Shown here: one piece after another, positions 1 through 10,677 of the stretch
How the letters are laid out: each line of letters begins with the position of its first letter
Position numbering within the stretch: position 1 is the stretch's first letter
NCBI GenBank assembly: GCA_965115835.1
Contig: OZ220471.1
Location: 1,984,001-2,048,000 of the forward strand
Origin: Foliamicus sp965115835
Lineage (GTDB): Bacteria > Pseudomonadota > Gammaproteobacteria > Steroidobacterales > Foliamicaceae
Direction of reading: 5' to 3'
DNA length: 64,000 nucleotides
Program-made: the position numbers and the translations under genes
Notes under the pieces: generated by a model
Told to the model about the DNA's origin: nothing
What the model saw: the letters and a program-made list of their open reading frames with translations, nothing else
The model's database searches: none

Positions 1-1102
1 CGCCGGCGTGGCGAATCTCTCCCCCGTGAGTCAGCAGGGTGGCCGCGAACACCGGATCCTCGAGATCGAGCTTGAACCTTTCGCCGTCGATTGCCGGGCG
101 AATGAAATTGAACAGGTTGCGCGAGTACATGGCGCTGGCGTGGCGGGCCATCCTCGCCGGAAGTTTCAACGGCGCCATGATGCGAACGCCGTTGTGGTCG
201 ATGGTCTCGCCCGGGCGACTCAACTCGCAGTTGCCGCCCCCCTCGGAGGCCAGATCCACGATCACGGAGCCCGCCCGCATCTTCTCCACGGCGGCAGCGC
301 TGACGATGCGGGGCGACGGTCTGCCCGGGACCGCGGCCGTGGTGATCAGCATGTCGGATGCAGCGATGCGCCGATCCAGCGTCTCCTGCTGCATGGCCTT
401 TTCCTCGCTGGTCAACTCCCGGGCGTAACCCCCGTCTCCGGTAGCGCTGACGCCCGAATCCACGAACCGTGCGCCCAAGGATTCAACCTGCTCGCGAGTT
501 TCCTCGCGCACGTCATAGGCTTCCACCACGGCGCCCAGCCGGCGGGCGGTGGCGATGGCCTGCAGCCCGGCCACGCCGGCGCCCAGCACCAGAACCCGGG
601 CGGGGCTGATCGTGCCGGCGGCGGTGGTCAGCATGGGCAGGAACTTCTGCAACTCGTTGGCGGCCATGAGAACGGCCTTGTAGCCCGCTACCGAAGCCTG
701 CGAGGACAGAACGTCCATGGACTGGGCCCGGGAAATTCGCGGCGCCAGTTCCATGGAAAAGGCGGTTACCTCGCGATCCCTCAAGGCATCGGTTGTGGCG
801 GACGGCGTGTAGGCATCCAGCAGGCCCACCACCACGGCGCCCTTTCGGAGCTTGGCAATGCGTTCGAGCTCCGGCGGACCTACACAGAACAGAACTTCCG
901 CCTCGGTCGCCACCCGGTCCGGGGAAGCCTCGATTTCGACGCCCTGGTAATCCGAGTCGGCAAAGCTGGCTGCCCGGCCGGCATCCTTTTCCATGATCAC
1001 GCGCAAACCCGCCTGACGCATTCGGGCCAGCACTTTCGGCACTACCGCCACACGCTGCTCCCCGGGCGCGGCTTCGCGCAAGACGCCAATCGTTACAGGC
1101 AT
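1..1102 (-). CDS. pntA: NAD(P) transhydrogenase subunit alpha (partial, 3' end cut by window edge)
   Basis: Reading down from an ATG at 1102, the frame stays open to position 1, giving 367 residues of the alpha-1 (NAD-binding) part of the proton-translocating transhydrogenase, which transfers hydride between NADH and NADP+ at the inner membrane. The N-terminus (MPVTIGVLRE) and the conserved RAQSMD block at residues 125-130 are typical of the PntA/alanine dehydrogenase fold. The Rossmann glycine motif GAGVAG lies at 174-179. In split-type enzymes this subunit is about 370-390 residues, so little is missing; the small membrane alpha-2 and the beta subunit should lie beyond the left edge. Alanine dehydrogenase is the alternative family, but the RAQSMD block and the insert after residue 200 favour transhydrogenase. 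Confidence 0.9.
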   Translation of the reverse strand, partial: MPVTIGVLREAAPGEQRVAVVPKVLARMRQAGLRVIMEKDAGRAASFADSDYQGVEIEASPDRVATEAEVLFCVGPPELERIAKLRKGAVVVGLLDAYTPSATTDALRDREVTAFSMELAPRISRAQSMDVLSSQASVAGYKAVLMAANELQKFLPMLTTAAGTISPARVLVLGAGVAGLQAIATARRLGAVVEAYDVREETREQVESLGARFVDSGVSATGDGGYARELTSEEKAMQQETLDRRIAASDMLITTAAVPGRPSPRIVSAAAVEKMRAGSVIVDLASEGGGNCELSRPGETIDHNGVRIMAPLKLPARMARHASAMYSRNLFNFIRPAIDGERFKLDLEDPVFAATLLTHGGEIRHAG

Positions 1103-1249
1103 GTGGCAGTGGGGAAAAAGGCGCGGAAGGCGACAAACAACGACGGCGATTGTAGCCGACACGGGCGCGGGATGTCTCCCTTTCGGATGCGGGAAACATT
1201 GAATTTTCACAATTTGGCGGTATAAGGCAGTCTGAAAAGGAACATTGCA

Positions 1250-1870
1250 ATGCTGCTCCTGAACGACAATGCCGTGGACCTGTGCCAGTGGGTGCTGCGA
1301 ACCGATGTGGCCGGGCGACCGCTCGACTGGATCGATTACCGCGATGCCGTTCGCCTGCACCACGCCGGGCAGGTGGCCTACCACTGCGGCCGTCCGCTGT
1401 TCCGTATCCGGGGCGGCGTGTGCGCCAAAAGCGGATGCCGCAGTCAGGTGGAAGTCAACACCATCGTTGCCACCCGGGGCGTGTCCACCGGGCTGAACAA
1501 GCGTCTCGACAATTACTCCCCGCCGCTGAACAACCACACCCTGTTCCGGCGCGACGGCCAACTGTGCATGTACTGCGGAGGCCGTTTCCCGAGCCGCGCC
1601 CTCACCCGCGATCATGTCCGGCCTATCAGCCTGGGCGGCGCCGACACCTGGGCCAATGTTGTGGCGGCCTGCAAGCGCTGCAACAATTTCAAGGGCGGGC
1701 GGCTGCCCGAGGATGCGGGCCTGGAGTTGCTGGCGGTGCCTTTCGTTCCAACCTACGCGGAGTACATCTACCTCAAGGGCCGGCAGGTCCTGGCCGACCA
1801 GATGGAGTTCCTGATCGCCCACTTCCCGCGCAACAGCCGCCTGCACCGACAGTTCGAAAGGGCGGCCTGA
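1250..1870 (+). CDS. HNH endonuclease family protein
   Basis: A 206-residue protein with a C-terminal HNH nuclease fold. Two zinc-binding CxxC pairs (C106/C109 and C141/C144) bracket the core RDHVRP (D121-H122), and N136 and N145 complete the HNH signature. The N-terminal 90 residues match no domain I can name. The family is widespread as a single chromosomal gene in proteobacteria, and its biological role is not established; a DNA repair or restriction-like role would be inference. It starts 147 bp from the divergent pntA start and ends 25 bp before acsA. Nothing suggests recent transfer. Confidence 0.85.
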   Translation: MLLLNDNAVDLCQWVLRTDVAGRPLDWIDYRDAVRLHHAGQVAYHCGRPLFRIRGGVCAKSGCRSQVEVNTIVATRGVSTGLNKRLDNYSPPLNNHTLFRRDGQLCMYCGGRFPSRALTRDHVRPISLGGADTWANVVAACKRCNNFKGGRLPEDAGLELLAVPFVPTYAEYIYLKGRQVLADQMEFLIAHFPRNSRLHRQFERAA

Positions 1871-1895
1871 CGCGCGGTCTGGCCGCGGGATCCTC

Positions 1896-3854
<1,959 letters not shown>

Positions 3855-3976
3855 GGGTTTGCCTGCGAATGCAGCGCGGCGGGCGCGGCCCTCCAGGGCG
3901 CAACCGCGAATGGCGAGGGTCTTCGCAAGGCCGCATCACGACCTTGCTTCGCGGCCCGCGCCAACACCCTCAAGGA

Positions 3977-4004
3977 AGCCCCTCAAGGGGCTGCTTTCGT
4001 TTTT
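3977..4004 (+). terminator. Intrinsic terminator downstream of acsA
   Basis: A perfect 6-bp stem AGCCCC/GGGGCT with a TCAA tetraloop (3977-3992) is followed by a T-rich stretch ending in TTTTT. It lies between the converging acsA and dctM genes and should stop acsA transcription. Confidence 0.75.
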
Positions 4005-4036
4005 GCCGCATCCCCGCGGGTGCGCCAGCCCGGTCG

Positions 4037-5323
4037 TCAAGTCAGGGTGATGGCGGGGAACAGGATCAGCACTCCCAGCAGCAGGGCGTCGCAGGCCAGA
4101 TAGGGCAGCGCAGCGCGGATCACCTGTCCGAGCGTGGTTCCCCTGGGCGCGACGCTCTGCATCAGGAACAGGAGCAAGCCGAAGGGAGGCGTGGTCAGGC
4201 TCATCTCCAGGGCCAGCAACACCACCACCCCGAACCACACGGGATCGAATCCCATCGACGCCGCCAGCGGGAAGAAGACCGGGATCGTGAGCAGGAGAAT
4301 GGAAATCTGGTCCAGGAACATGCCCAGCACCAGCATCACCACGAACATGAGCAGCAGCTTGGCGTACGGCCCGGCTTCCAGCCCCAGGGACCACTCCACG
4401 GCGGCCGTGCTGACGCCGGAGAACGCCATCAGTTGACTGAAGACCGAGGCGCTCAGGATGAGCAGGAACACCATGCCCGAAATTCGCACGGTAGCAATCA
4501 GCGCCGCCTTCAGGGACGCAAGGGTCAGCTTGCGCGCCAGCGCCGCCAGCGCCGCCACGCTGAGCGCGCCGAACGCAGCCGCTTCCGAAGGGGTGGCCCA
4601 TCCCAGCACGATAAAGCCCACCACGCTGAACACCACCAGCCCCAGCGGCAGGATGTTGAACGCCAGCATTCTCAAGCGCTCCCGGACGGCCACCCGTTCG
4701 ACGCCATAACCCGGGGCGCTGGACGGGTCGATGCGCGCCTGAACGAAGATCACCGTGCCGTAACCCGCGGCCAGGACCAGCCCCGGGATAATCCCGGCGA
4801 TCAGCAGCGCGCCGATGTCCAGCCCGGCCAGACTGCCGAGCAGGACGCCAAGTGAAGAGGGAGGAATCAGCATGGCCAGCCCCCCGGTGCCGATGATGGG
4901 GCCGATGGACATGTGCGACGCATAGCCGCGCCGCGACATCTCGGGGATCATCAGTGACCCCAGCATGGCGGTATTGGCCATGGTGGAGCCGGTCAGCGTG
5001 GAGAAGGTGGCGCCGCCGGCCACCGTGATGTAGCTCAGGCGCGCCGGTACCCGACCGAACAGGGTCTCCAGCGCATCGAACACCCGGATTGCCAGACCCG
5101 AGTGAAACAGCAGGGCGCCCATGAAAATGAACATGGGAACAGCCACCAGCGTAAAGCCGGTGATGAGGCTGGTGGAATTGTCGACAACCTGCAAGGGGCC
5201 AAGCCAGCCTCCCATGATGACCCATGCCCCCACCAGGTTGGCGGCCAGAAAGGCGAACGCAACCGGCACGCCCAGCGCCATGAGGGCAAACACCAGCAAG
5301 AAGACGGCAACGCCCGCGCTCAT
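4037..5323 (-). CDS. dctM: TRAP transporter large permease DctM
   Basis: A 428-residue, strongly hydrophobic protein, the normal length for the 12-helix large membrane subunit of tripartite ATP-independent periplasmic transporters, which import organic acids with a Na+ gradient. Family features include the GSTMANTAMLGS and PPSSLGVLLGS-type segments. The start is placed at ATG 5323 (MSAGVAVFLLV) because the upstream open frame is basic, proline-rich and has no family match. It is the last gene of the dctP-dctQ-dctM group on the minus strand. The substrate is not predictable from the permease. Confidence 0.9.
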   Translation of the reverse strand: MSAGVAVFLLVFALMALGVPVAFAFLAANLVGAWVIMGGWLGPLQVVDNSTSLITGFTLVAVPMFIFMGALLFHSGLAIRVFDALETLFGRVPARLSYITVAGGATFSTLTGSTMANTAMLGSLMIPEMSRRGYASHMSIGPIIGTGGLAMLIPPSSLGVLLGSLAGLDIGALLIAGIIPGLVLAAGYGTVIFVQARIDPSSAPGYGVERVAVRERLRMLAFNILPLGLVVFSVVGFIVLGWATPSEAAAFGALSVAALAALARKLTLASLKAALIATVRISGMVFLLILSASVFSQLMAFSGVSTAAVEWSLGLEAGPYAKLLLMFVVMLVLGMFLDQISILLLTIPVFFPLAASMGFDPVWFGVVVLLALEMSLTTPPFGLLLFLMQSVAPRGTTLGQVIRAALPYLACDALLLGVLILFPAITLT

Positions 5324-5402
5324 CGGACCAGGTGGCGCACGAGGCAGGGAGCAAGGGCCGGAAGCCTTCGTTGCCGGGCGACCCAACGAGGCGGAAGGGG
5401 CA

Positions 5403-5915
5403 TCAGAATGCCTGCTCGGCCTCGGCTTCCGCCATGCTGTCGCCACGCCGCAGGCAGCGCAGGCATTCCACCGCCATCATGGCGAACCCCAGCGCGACCG
5501 GGGCCATCAGGGCCCAGCGCGGCATGTCCAGCGAGCGGATCTCCACCTCGCCGCGCAGGGCGCCCTCCACTGCCAGAACGCCAGCCAGTACGGCCACGAC
5601 CCCGCTCACCGCCGCACACAGGCTGAAGATGACCCGGTCGAGGACGGATCGGGCCGCAGGGGAGGCGCGCCGATACAGCACTTCCACCACGATCCAGGCG
5701 CGCTCGCGCACCAGCCAGGGCGCGGCCGCCATGGTCATGTAGAGCAGCGAATACTCGGTGAGCGCCACCGTGTACGCAGGAGGCTGCATCTTCAGGTTGC
5801 GCAGGGTGACATCGACGACGATCAGCAGGCAGTCCGCCACGATCAGGGCGCATGCAAACAGCACCAGACCGTTCACCAAACCGTCCCAGAATCGGGTCAG
5901 CGCGCTCCGCGACAT
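5403..5915 (-). CDS. dctQ: TRAP transporter small permease DctQ
   Basis: A 170-residue protein with four predicted membrane helices, the standard DctQ size. The conserved TEYSLLYMTM segment and the ERAWIVVEVLY stretch fit the family, where the small subunit joins DctM in the inner membrane. It starts 4 bp after the dctP stop and lies about 80 bp before dctM, so the three genes are almost certainly one operon. Confidence 0.88.
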   Translation of the reverse strand: MSRSALTRFWDGLVNGLVLFACALIVADCLLIVVDVTLRNLKMQPPAYTVALTEYSLLYMTMAAAPWLVRERAWIVVEVLYRRASPAARSVLDRVIFSLCAAVSGVVAVLAGVLAVEGALRGEVEIRSLDMPRWALMAPVALGFAMMAVECLRCLRRGDSMAEAEAEQAF

Positions 5916-5919
5916 GCGA

Positions 5920-6924
5920 TCAGCGACCGGATTCCTGTGCTTCAGGGTAGAACAGGGGTTTCAGCGCCTCCACCGATTCGGGGGCGCGCTTGCGCATGCG
6001 CTCCCAGACCACCCGATGGGCGACCTCGCGGAAGGCCTGGGGATCGGGCGCTTCAACGCCCTGAAATCCGGCTTCGGCAAGCGCCGCATGTTCCCTGATC
6101 CGAAGGTTGCGGAACCACTCCCTGGCCGCTACCGCGTATTTTTCCGCCTCGTCGGTCAGGATATGCCTGACCTCGTCGCTCAGCCCATTCCAGCGATCCA
6201 GGTTGATCTGCAGGCAAATGGACAGGTTCAGCACCTCCGGGTCGATGCGGTAGCGCACGAATTCCTCCACGCCGAGGTCGGGCAGACCGACGCTGGTGAA
6301 CGCCAGCCCATCGACGATGCCTCGCTGCATGGCGGTATAGACCTCGCGCAAGGCGATCTGCACCGGGCGACCACCGAAGGCGTACAGCAATTCCCGGTTG
6401 GAAGGAGAGGTGCGGATCTTGAGACCGCGCAGGTCCGGCATGCCTTCCGCCGTGAAGCGTGGCGGCCGGGCAAGGTAGATGCTGATGCCGATGCCGGACT
6501 GCATCCAGCCGATCAGGTGGGCGTTCGCGCGTTTCTTCCAGTACGGCTGCAAGGCTTCGAGAGCGCCGCTGGCGCGGGCCTCCATGGGGTCGATGTTGGC
6601 GGCGAAAATGGCGTCGCCCTCCGGCAGGAGCCCGAGATAGTAGGTGATTCCACCCAGCGCCATATCGATCACGCCCCGGCGCAGGGCGTAGAACAACTGG
6701 CGTTGCGGAACCACTTCCGGGCCGCCGATGAAGTCGATGCGCACCCTGCCGCGGCCGCGCTCGTTGACCGCGTCGATGTACTGCTGCGCATGCTGCGAAA
6801 AGTTGATCTGGCGGTTCCAGGAACTGACCAGCACGAGCACATCTTCGGCCGCGCAGGCCGAGGCCGGCCCCCAGGCGGAGAGGACGCAAAGGGCAGCGAA
6901 TGCCTTATGCCGGCGTCTGGACAC
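5920..6924 (-). CDS. dctP: TRAP transporter substrate-binding protein DctP
   Basis: The periplasmic binding component of the TRAP system, 334 residues from GTG 6924. The chosen start gives a basic n-region (VSRRRHK), a hydrophobic stretch and an ASACAAE cleavage site, a good Sec signal peptide; earlier in-frame starts precede it with unrelated, cysteine-rich sequence. The mature protein has the DctP layout, including the region PDLRGLKIRTSPSNREL with the conserved arginine that usually salt-bridges a carboxylate. The start overlaps the last 20 bp of the upstream MATE gene. The ligand is probably an organic acid, but it is not identified. Confidence 0.85.
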   Translation of the reverse strand: MSRRRHKAFAALCVLSAWGPASACAAEDVLVLVSSWNRQINFSQHAQQYIDAVNERGRGRVRIDFIGGPEVVPQRQLFYALRRGVIDMALGGITYYLGLLPEGDAIFAANIDPMEARASGALEALQPYWKKRANAHLIGWMQSGIGISIYLARPPRFTAEGMPDLRGLKIRTSPSNRELLYAFGGRPVQIALREVYTAMQRGIVDGLAFTSVGLPDLGVEEFVRYRIDPEVLNLSICLQINLDRWNGLSDEVRHILTDEAEKYAVAAREWFRNLRIREHAALAEAGFQGVEAPDPQAFREVAHRVVWERMRKRAPESVEALKPLFYPEAQESGR

Positions 6925-8275
6925 GCCTTCTGTCCGGAATCGCGCCGGTCTCTTCCACCTGGCGCAAACCGCGTCGCAGCAATGCAAAACCCACAGCGGC
7001 GGAAACCAGATTGCCCAGGGCGCCGCCGAAAAACACGCCCTTGAGGCCAAGGAGCAGGCCGAGCAGCCACGACAGCGGCACATACACCACAAGGGTGCGA
7101 CATAGCGAGACCGCAGCCGCGGCCAACGGCTTGCCCAGGGCGTTGAGCGAGGTGTTGGCCAGCATGGTCACGCCCAGCAGGCAATAGGTCCAGGGCAGGA
7201 TGCGCAACTGCGTGACCGCGGCCTCCGTGGCGCCCGGGTCGTCCGTGAACAGGGCCACGATAAACTCCGCGAAGATCGACAGGACGGCGGCCATCCCCAG
7301 ACCATACACGGCCAGGAAGCGCAGGCACCAGTTGTGCGCCGCCCGCACCCGTTCAAGGCAACCGGCGCCCGCATTCTGACCCACAAAAGGTCCCAGGGCC
7401 GCACCCAGGGCCATCAACGGCAACAGCGCCAGGGCTTCGGTGCGGATGCCCACGCCGAATCCGGCCACCGCGGTCTGGCCGAAGCGCGCCACCATGGCCG
7501 TCACGAATGCCGAAGTCAAAGGCGCCATGAGTCCGGTCGCGGTAGCCGAAAGGCCCACATGCAGGATGCGCCGCCAGGAATCCAGGATGAGCTTCATGCC
7601 CCGCAGGGTCAGGAACTTGTCGCGGCGAATGCCTATGACCAGCATCGCCGCAAAGGCCGCCGCATTGGCCACCACGGTCGCCAGTGCGGCCCCCTTGATT
7701 TCCAGGCGGGGAAAGCCGAACCAGCCGAAAATCAGGATTGGATCGAGGATGGCGTTGACCACTGCGGTCATGGCCAGCAGGAACCCGGGCGATTTTGCGT
7801 CGCCCAGCGCGCGCAGGATCGCTCCGCCGATGGTGGGTCCCACCACAAAGACCAGGCCGATCAGGTAGATCTGCATGTAGTCGCGCACCAGCGGCATGGT
7901 GGTTCGGTCGGCGCCCAGAAGCCCGAAGATCGGTTCCATGAGCAGCCAGCCGGCCGACAGCAGCACAATTCCCAACAGGATGCACAGCAGGAAGGCATGG
8001 GTGGCAATCCGGCGCACACGGCGTTTCGCGCCCTGGCCGAGCAGGCGGGCGATGACGGAACTGGTCCCCACGCCGATCCCCATGGCCATGGCGGCCACCA
8101 CGAACCCCACCGGCAGTGTGTAGCTGACCGCAGCCAGCGGAAGCGCCCCGAGCCGGCTCACGAACCAGGAGTCCACCAGCCCGAAGGACATGATCGCCAG
8201 CAGCCCGACCATCATGGGCATCATCAACTCGCGGAGATTTCGGCCCACAGGCCCTTCGGTCAGGCGCGCTCTCAC
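6905..8275 (-). CDS. MATE family efflux transporter
   Basis: A 456-residue polytopic protein of the multidrug and toxic compound extrusion family. It shows the usual internal duplication of two six-helix halves, with family features such as GLVDSWFVSRLGALPLAAVS near the N-terminus and GVGTSSVIARLLG nearby. Such proteins export cationic compounds using Na+ or H+ gradients. It is transcribed with the TRAP genes: its 3' end overlaps the dctP start by 20 bp. Whether it works together with the TRAP system or only shares its transcript is unknown. Confidence 0.87.
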   Translation of the reverse strand: MRARLTEGPVGRNLRELMMPMMVGLLAIMSFGLVDSWFVSRLGALPLAAVSYTLPVGFVVAAMAMGIGVGTSSVIARLLGQGAKRRVRRIATHAFLLCILLGIVLLSAGWLLMEPIFGLLGADRTTMPLVRDYMQIYLIGLVFVVGPTIGGAILRALGDAKSPGFLLAMTAVVNAILDPILIFGWFGFPRLEIKGAALATVVANAAAFAAMLVIGIRRDKFLTLRGMKLILDSWRRILHVGLSATATGLMAPLTSAFVTAMVARFGQTAVAGFGVGIRTEALALLPLMALGAALGPFVGQNAGAGCLERVRAAHNWCLRFLAVYGLGMAAVLSIFAEFIVALFTDDPGATEAAVTQLRILPWTYCLLGVTMLANTSLNALGKPLAAAAVSLCRTLVVYVPLSWLLGLLLGLKGVFFGGALGNLVSAAVGFALLRRGLRQVEETGAIPDRRRVQTPA

Positions 8276-8481
8276 GATGGCCGCATGATACGGGATGCAA
8301 GCTCAGCCCGCCGGTCTCGCCGGAGCCCGGAATTGCGGGCGAGAGATACCGCGCTGCGGCACGCCCGGTCGATCAGCCCGCCACAGCAATCGAAACGGCT
8401 CGTCTTCATCTTCATCTCCGCCGTCGCCAGCGGGTTCCTGTTCCCGGGCGGGCCAACGATTGCGCGGCCCGGAACGCGGGG

Positions 8482-10053
8482 TCAGTCAGCGGGGATGTCG
8501 AGGGACAGTATGCGGTCCACGCGAAAGTTGCGCTCGTCGTCGCGCAGCAGGCACCAGGCGCGCATGCCCGGAAACTCCTTGCCGGAGTACGAAAATGTCC
8601 CCACTTCCAGGGGCCGGATCCGCCGCCGGCTGCGGACATCGTTGGGTTTGAGGTACTCGATGTCCAGTTCGCGGTGGTCGGCAATGGCTTGTTCGATAAT
8701 CTCCAGCTTGTCTTGCAGCGACAGCCTGTGCTCGGCGTCCCGGTATTGCTCGCCGGTAAGAAAACGCTGCACGCGCCAGTCACAGCGGATCAATCCGGCA
8801 GTGAGCGGCCGGGTCAGCGTCATGCCCTCGAGGGAAACGCAGCGACTCAGCGCAACATAGGCCTGGCCGGCGGCGAACACGCGATCGAAGTCGACGATCA
8901 TGCGCTCGAATGTCTTGCCCTGGCTCTTGTGGATGGTGACCGCCCAGGCGAGCCGGAACGGAAACTGGGTGAAGGTTCCGGCCGGGCTGGCGACTATCGA
9001 ACCCTTGCGGGCTTCGAACCGCACCAGTTCCCAGGCATGCGGTTCGACCCGCGCAAGCTGGCCGGAGTCGGCCAGACGGACGAGCAGGCACTCCTGGCCG
9101 CCGCCCACACGAACTTCCGCGATCACGCCTATGCTGCCGTTCACCCAACGCCCCGCCGTATCGTTGTTCAGCAGCATGATCTGCGCACCCTCCTTGAACC
9201 GCAGAGAGGCTTCTGTGGGATAGTAATCGGTGCTGAAATCGCCACGAATCCTGGCCTCGCAAAAGTGTTCTGCTGCGGGCAGTTCCTCAAGCCGCTCCCG
9301 GTTGATCGATGCAGCCTGACGATTGGTGCCTGTCAGGGTGATGTAACCCTGGTCCCGCGGAGCGCGGAAATGCGGGTCCACCCGCTTGTTCAGGCGTTCG
9401 AGGTCTCCATCGTCCAGCGTGTTCTTGCGGATTCGATTCAGCAGACGCACGAATTCCGCGTCACTCTGGCGAAAGATATGCGTCAGTTCGATGATCTCCA
9501 GTTCCAGATCCGCCAGCGCCAGCGCGCAGAAGAAGTGCGGCGAGGCATAGATCTCCCGCAAGGCCTCGCGTTCGAGATTCGTGACGACCGGCGGCAACTG
9601 GTACAGATCGCCGATGAACACCATATGTACGCCCCCGAAGGGCTGGCCGGGCCTGGGGCCGTGAAGCTTGAGGAAAACATCCACGCAGTCGAGCAGGTCG
9701 GCCCGCAGCATCGAGACCTCGTCGATGATCAGGGTCCGCAGGTTCTTGTAGAGATCCGGGTCGCGAGGCCGTACGGAACGCTTGCGAATCGCCTGCGGCG
9801 TGACATCGATGCCGAAACCGAAAAAACGATGGACGGTCTGCCCGCCCACATTCAGGGCCGCGACCCCGGTGGGCGCCAGGACCACCGGATCCCAGGCGAC
9901 ATTGCGGCAGAAATAGCTCAGCAGCGTGGATTTGCCGCTGCCCGCGCTGCCGGTAATGAACAGGGGCCGGTCACCCTGCTCCATGGCCTCAAGAGCCCGG
10001 GCGAACTCGCCGGTAATCCGGATTTTCTCGGCAGACGCAGCGGAGCCGATCAT
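8482..10053 (-). CDS. PIF1-like DNA helicase with C-terminal WYL domain
   Basis: A 523-residue SF1B helicase. Walker A is GSAGSGKST (K41), motif Ia is LAPTGVAA, motif II is IIDEVSML (D111-E112), and the motif near IHKSQGKTFE and YVALSRC close the helicase core at about residues 360-410. The last 70 residues (RELDIEYLKP, RPLEVG, AWCLL, FRVDRIL) form a WYL domain. In the Thermotoga elfii PIF1 protein a WYL domain was shown to bind single-stranded DNA, so this architecture has precedent. It lies 18 bp after lolB and was probably recruited to that transcript. A housekeeping genome-maintenance role is likely; a defence role is possible because WYL domains occur in defence regulators. Confidence 0.85.
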   Translation of the reverse strand: MIGSAASAEKIRITGEFARALEAMEQGDRPLFITGSAGSGKSTLLSYFCRNVAWDPVVLAPTGVAALNVGGQTVHRFFGFGIDVTPQAIRKRSVRPRDPDLYKNLRTLIIDEVSMLRADLLDCVDVFLKLHGPRPGQPFGGVHMVFIGDLYQLPPVVTNLEREALREIYASPHFFCALALADLELEIIELTHIFRQSDAEFVRLLNRIRKNTLDDGDLERLNKRVDPHFRAPRDQGYITLTGTNRQAASINRERLEELPAAEHFCEARIRGDFSTDYYPTEASLRFKEGAQIMLLNNDTAGRWVNGSIGVIAEVRVGGGQECLLVRLADSGQLARVEPHAWELVRFEARKGSIVASPAGTFTQFPFRLAWAVTIHKSQGKTFERMIVDFDRVFAAGQAYVALSRCVSLEGMTLTRPLTAGLIRCDWRVQRFLTGEQYRDAEHRLSLQDKLEIIEQAIADHRELDIEYLKPNDVRSRRRIRPLEVGTFSYSGKEFPGMRAWCLLRDDERNFRVDRILSLDIPAD

Positions 10054-10071
10054 TCGTATGACTGCGCCTGC

Positions 10072-10677
10072 CTACGAGGCCGGGCGCAGGTCCCACCGGG
10101 TAATGGCCACCTTCAGCGTGGCGCCGGGGCCGCTGATGAACACCCTTCGGGGAACATTGAGATCGTGCGACCGGGTCAGCGCACCGACCTGGACCTGCCA
10201 GCCCGCCTGCCTGAATTCCCGGGCGCCGCCTTGCGGCGGGTAGGTTTCCGTGTAGGGATCGAGGGGGTCTGGCAAACCCCGCAGCCAGAAGGGCAAGCTG
10301 CTCAGGGGCGCGCTGCGGCACAACAGCTCCAGTTCGGCCACCGTTGCGCCCGCGCCCGAAGCGCACAGGGAAACCCAGTCGCCATCGCTCCAGAAAAGGA
10401 CCTCCGCACCCTCGATGAGGACGCGCTCGGCGCCAATGCCCCACGGCCCGCTCAACTCCAGCCGCGCCGTGCGCCCGTCCTGGCGCCACAGCACATTCGC
10501 CTGCACCCCCTGGCCGCCGGCATTGAGCGCTACCCGTCCGCGCAACTCCCAGGTGTCCAGAGCCTCGAGCGCAGCCATGTCCAGAGCTCCCACGCCCGGC
10601 GCCTGCGGCATCGTGCATCCGGCGATGACCGCGCTCGCCACGGCAAGCATCCCGAAAAGTCCGCTCGCCGGCCTCAT
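10072..10677 (-). CDS. lolB: Outer membrane lipoprotein LolB
   Basis: A 201-residue lipoprotein: the signal peptide ends in the lipobox VIAGC. The segments WELRGRVALN, GRTARLELSGPWGIGAERV and LPFWLRGLPDP match LolB, the outer membrane acceptor that receives lipoproteins from LolA. LolB is restricted to beta- and gammaproteobacteria, which supports the taxonomic guess. The start codon overlaps the stop of the TPR gene (ATGA), so the two are translationally coupled. The common neighbour ispE is absent; a helicase follows instead. Confidence 0.88.
   Translation of the reverse strand: MRPASGLFGMLAVASAVIAGCTMPQAPGVGALDMAALEALDTWELRGRVALNAGGQGVQANVLWRQDGRTARLELSGPWGIGAERVLIEGAEVLFWSDGDWVSLCASGAGATVAELELLCRSAPLSSLPFWLRGLPDPLDPYTETYPPQGGAREFRQAGWQVQVGALTRSHDLNVPRRVFISGPGATLKVAITRWDLRPAS

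Noticed and set aside
8..1225. Long plus-strand frame of 405 codons at the left edge
   Set aside because: It is the antisense shadow of pntA; its product is rich in H, G and R with no family match.
8276..8481. 205-bp gap between the MATE and helicase genes examined for RNA genes
   Set aside because: No tRNA-like fold, terminator or repeat could be seen.
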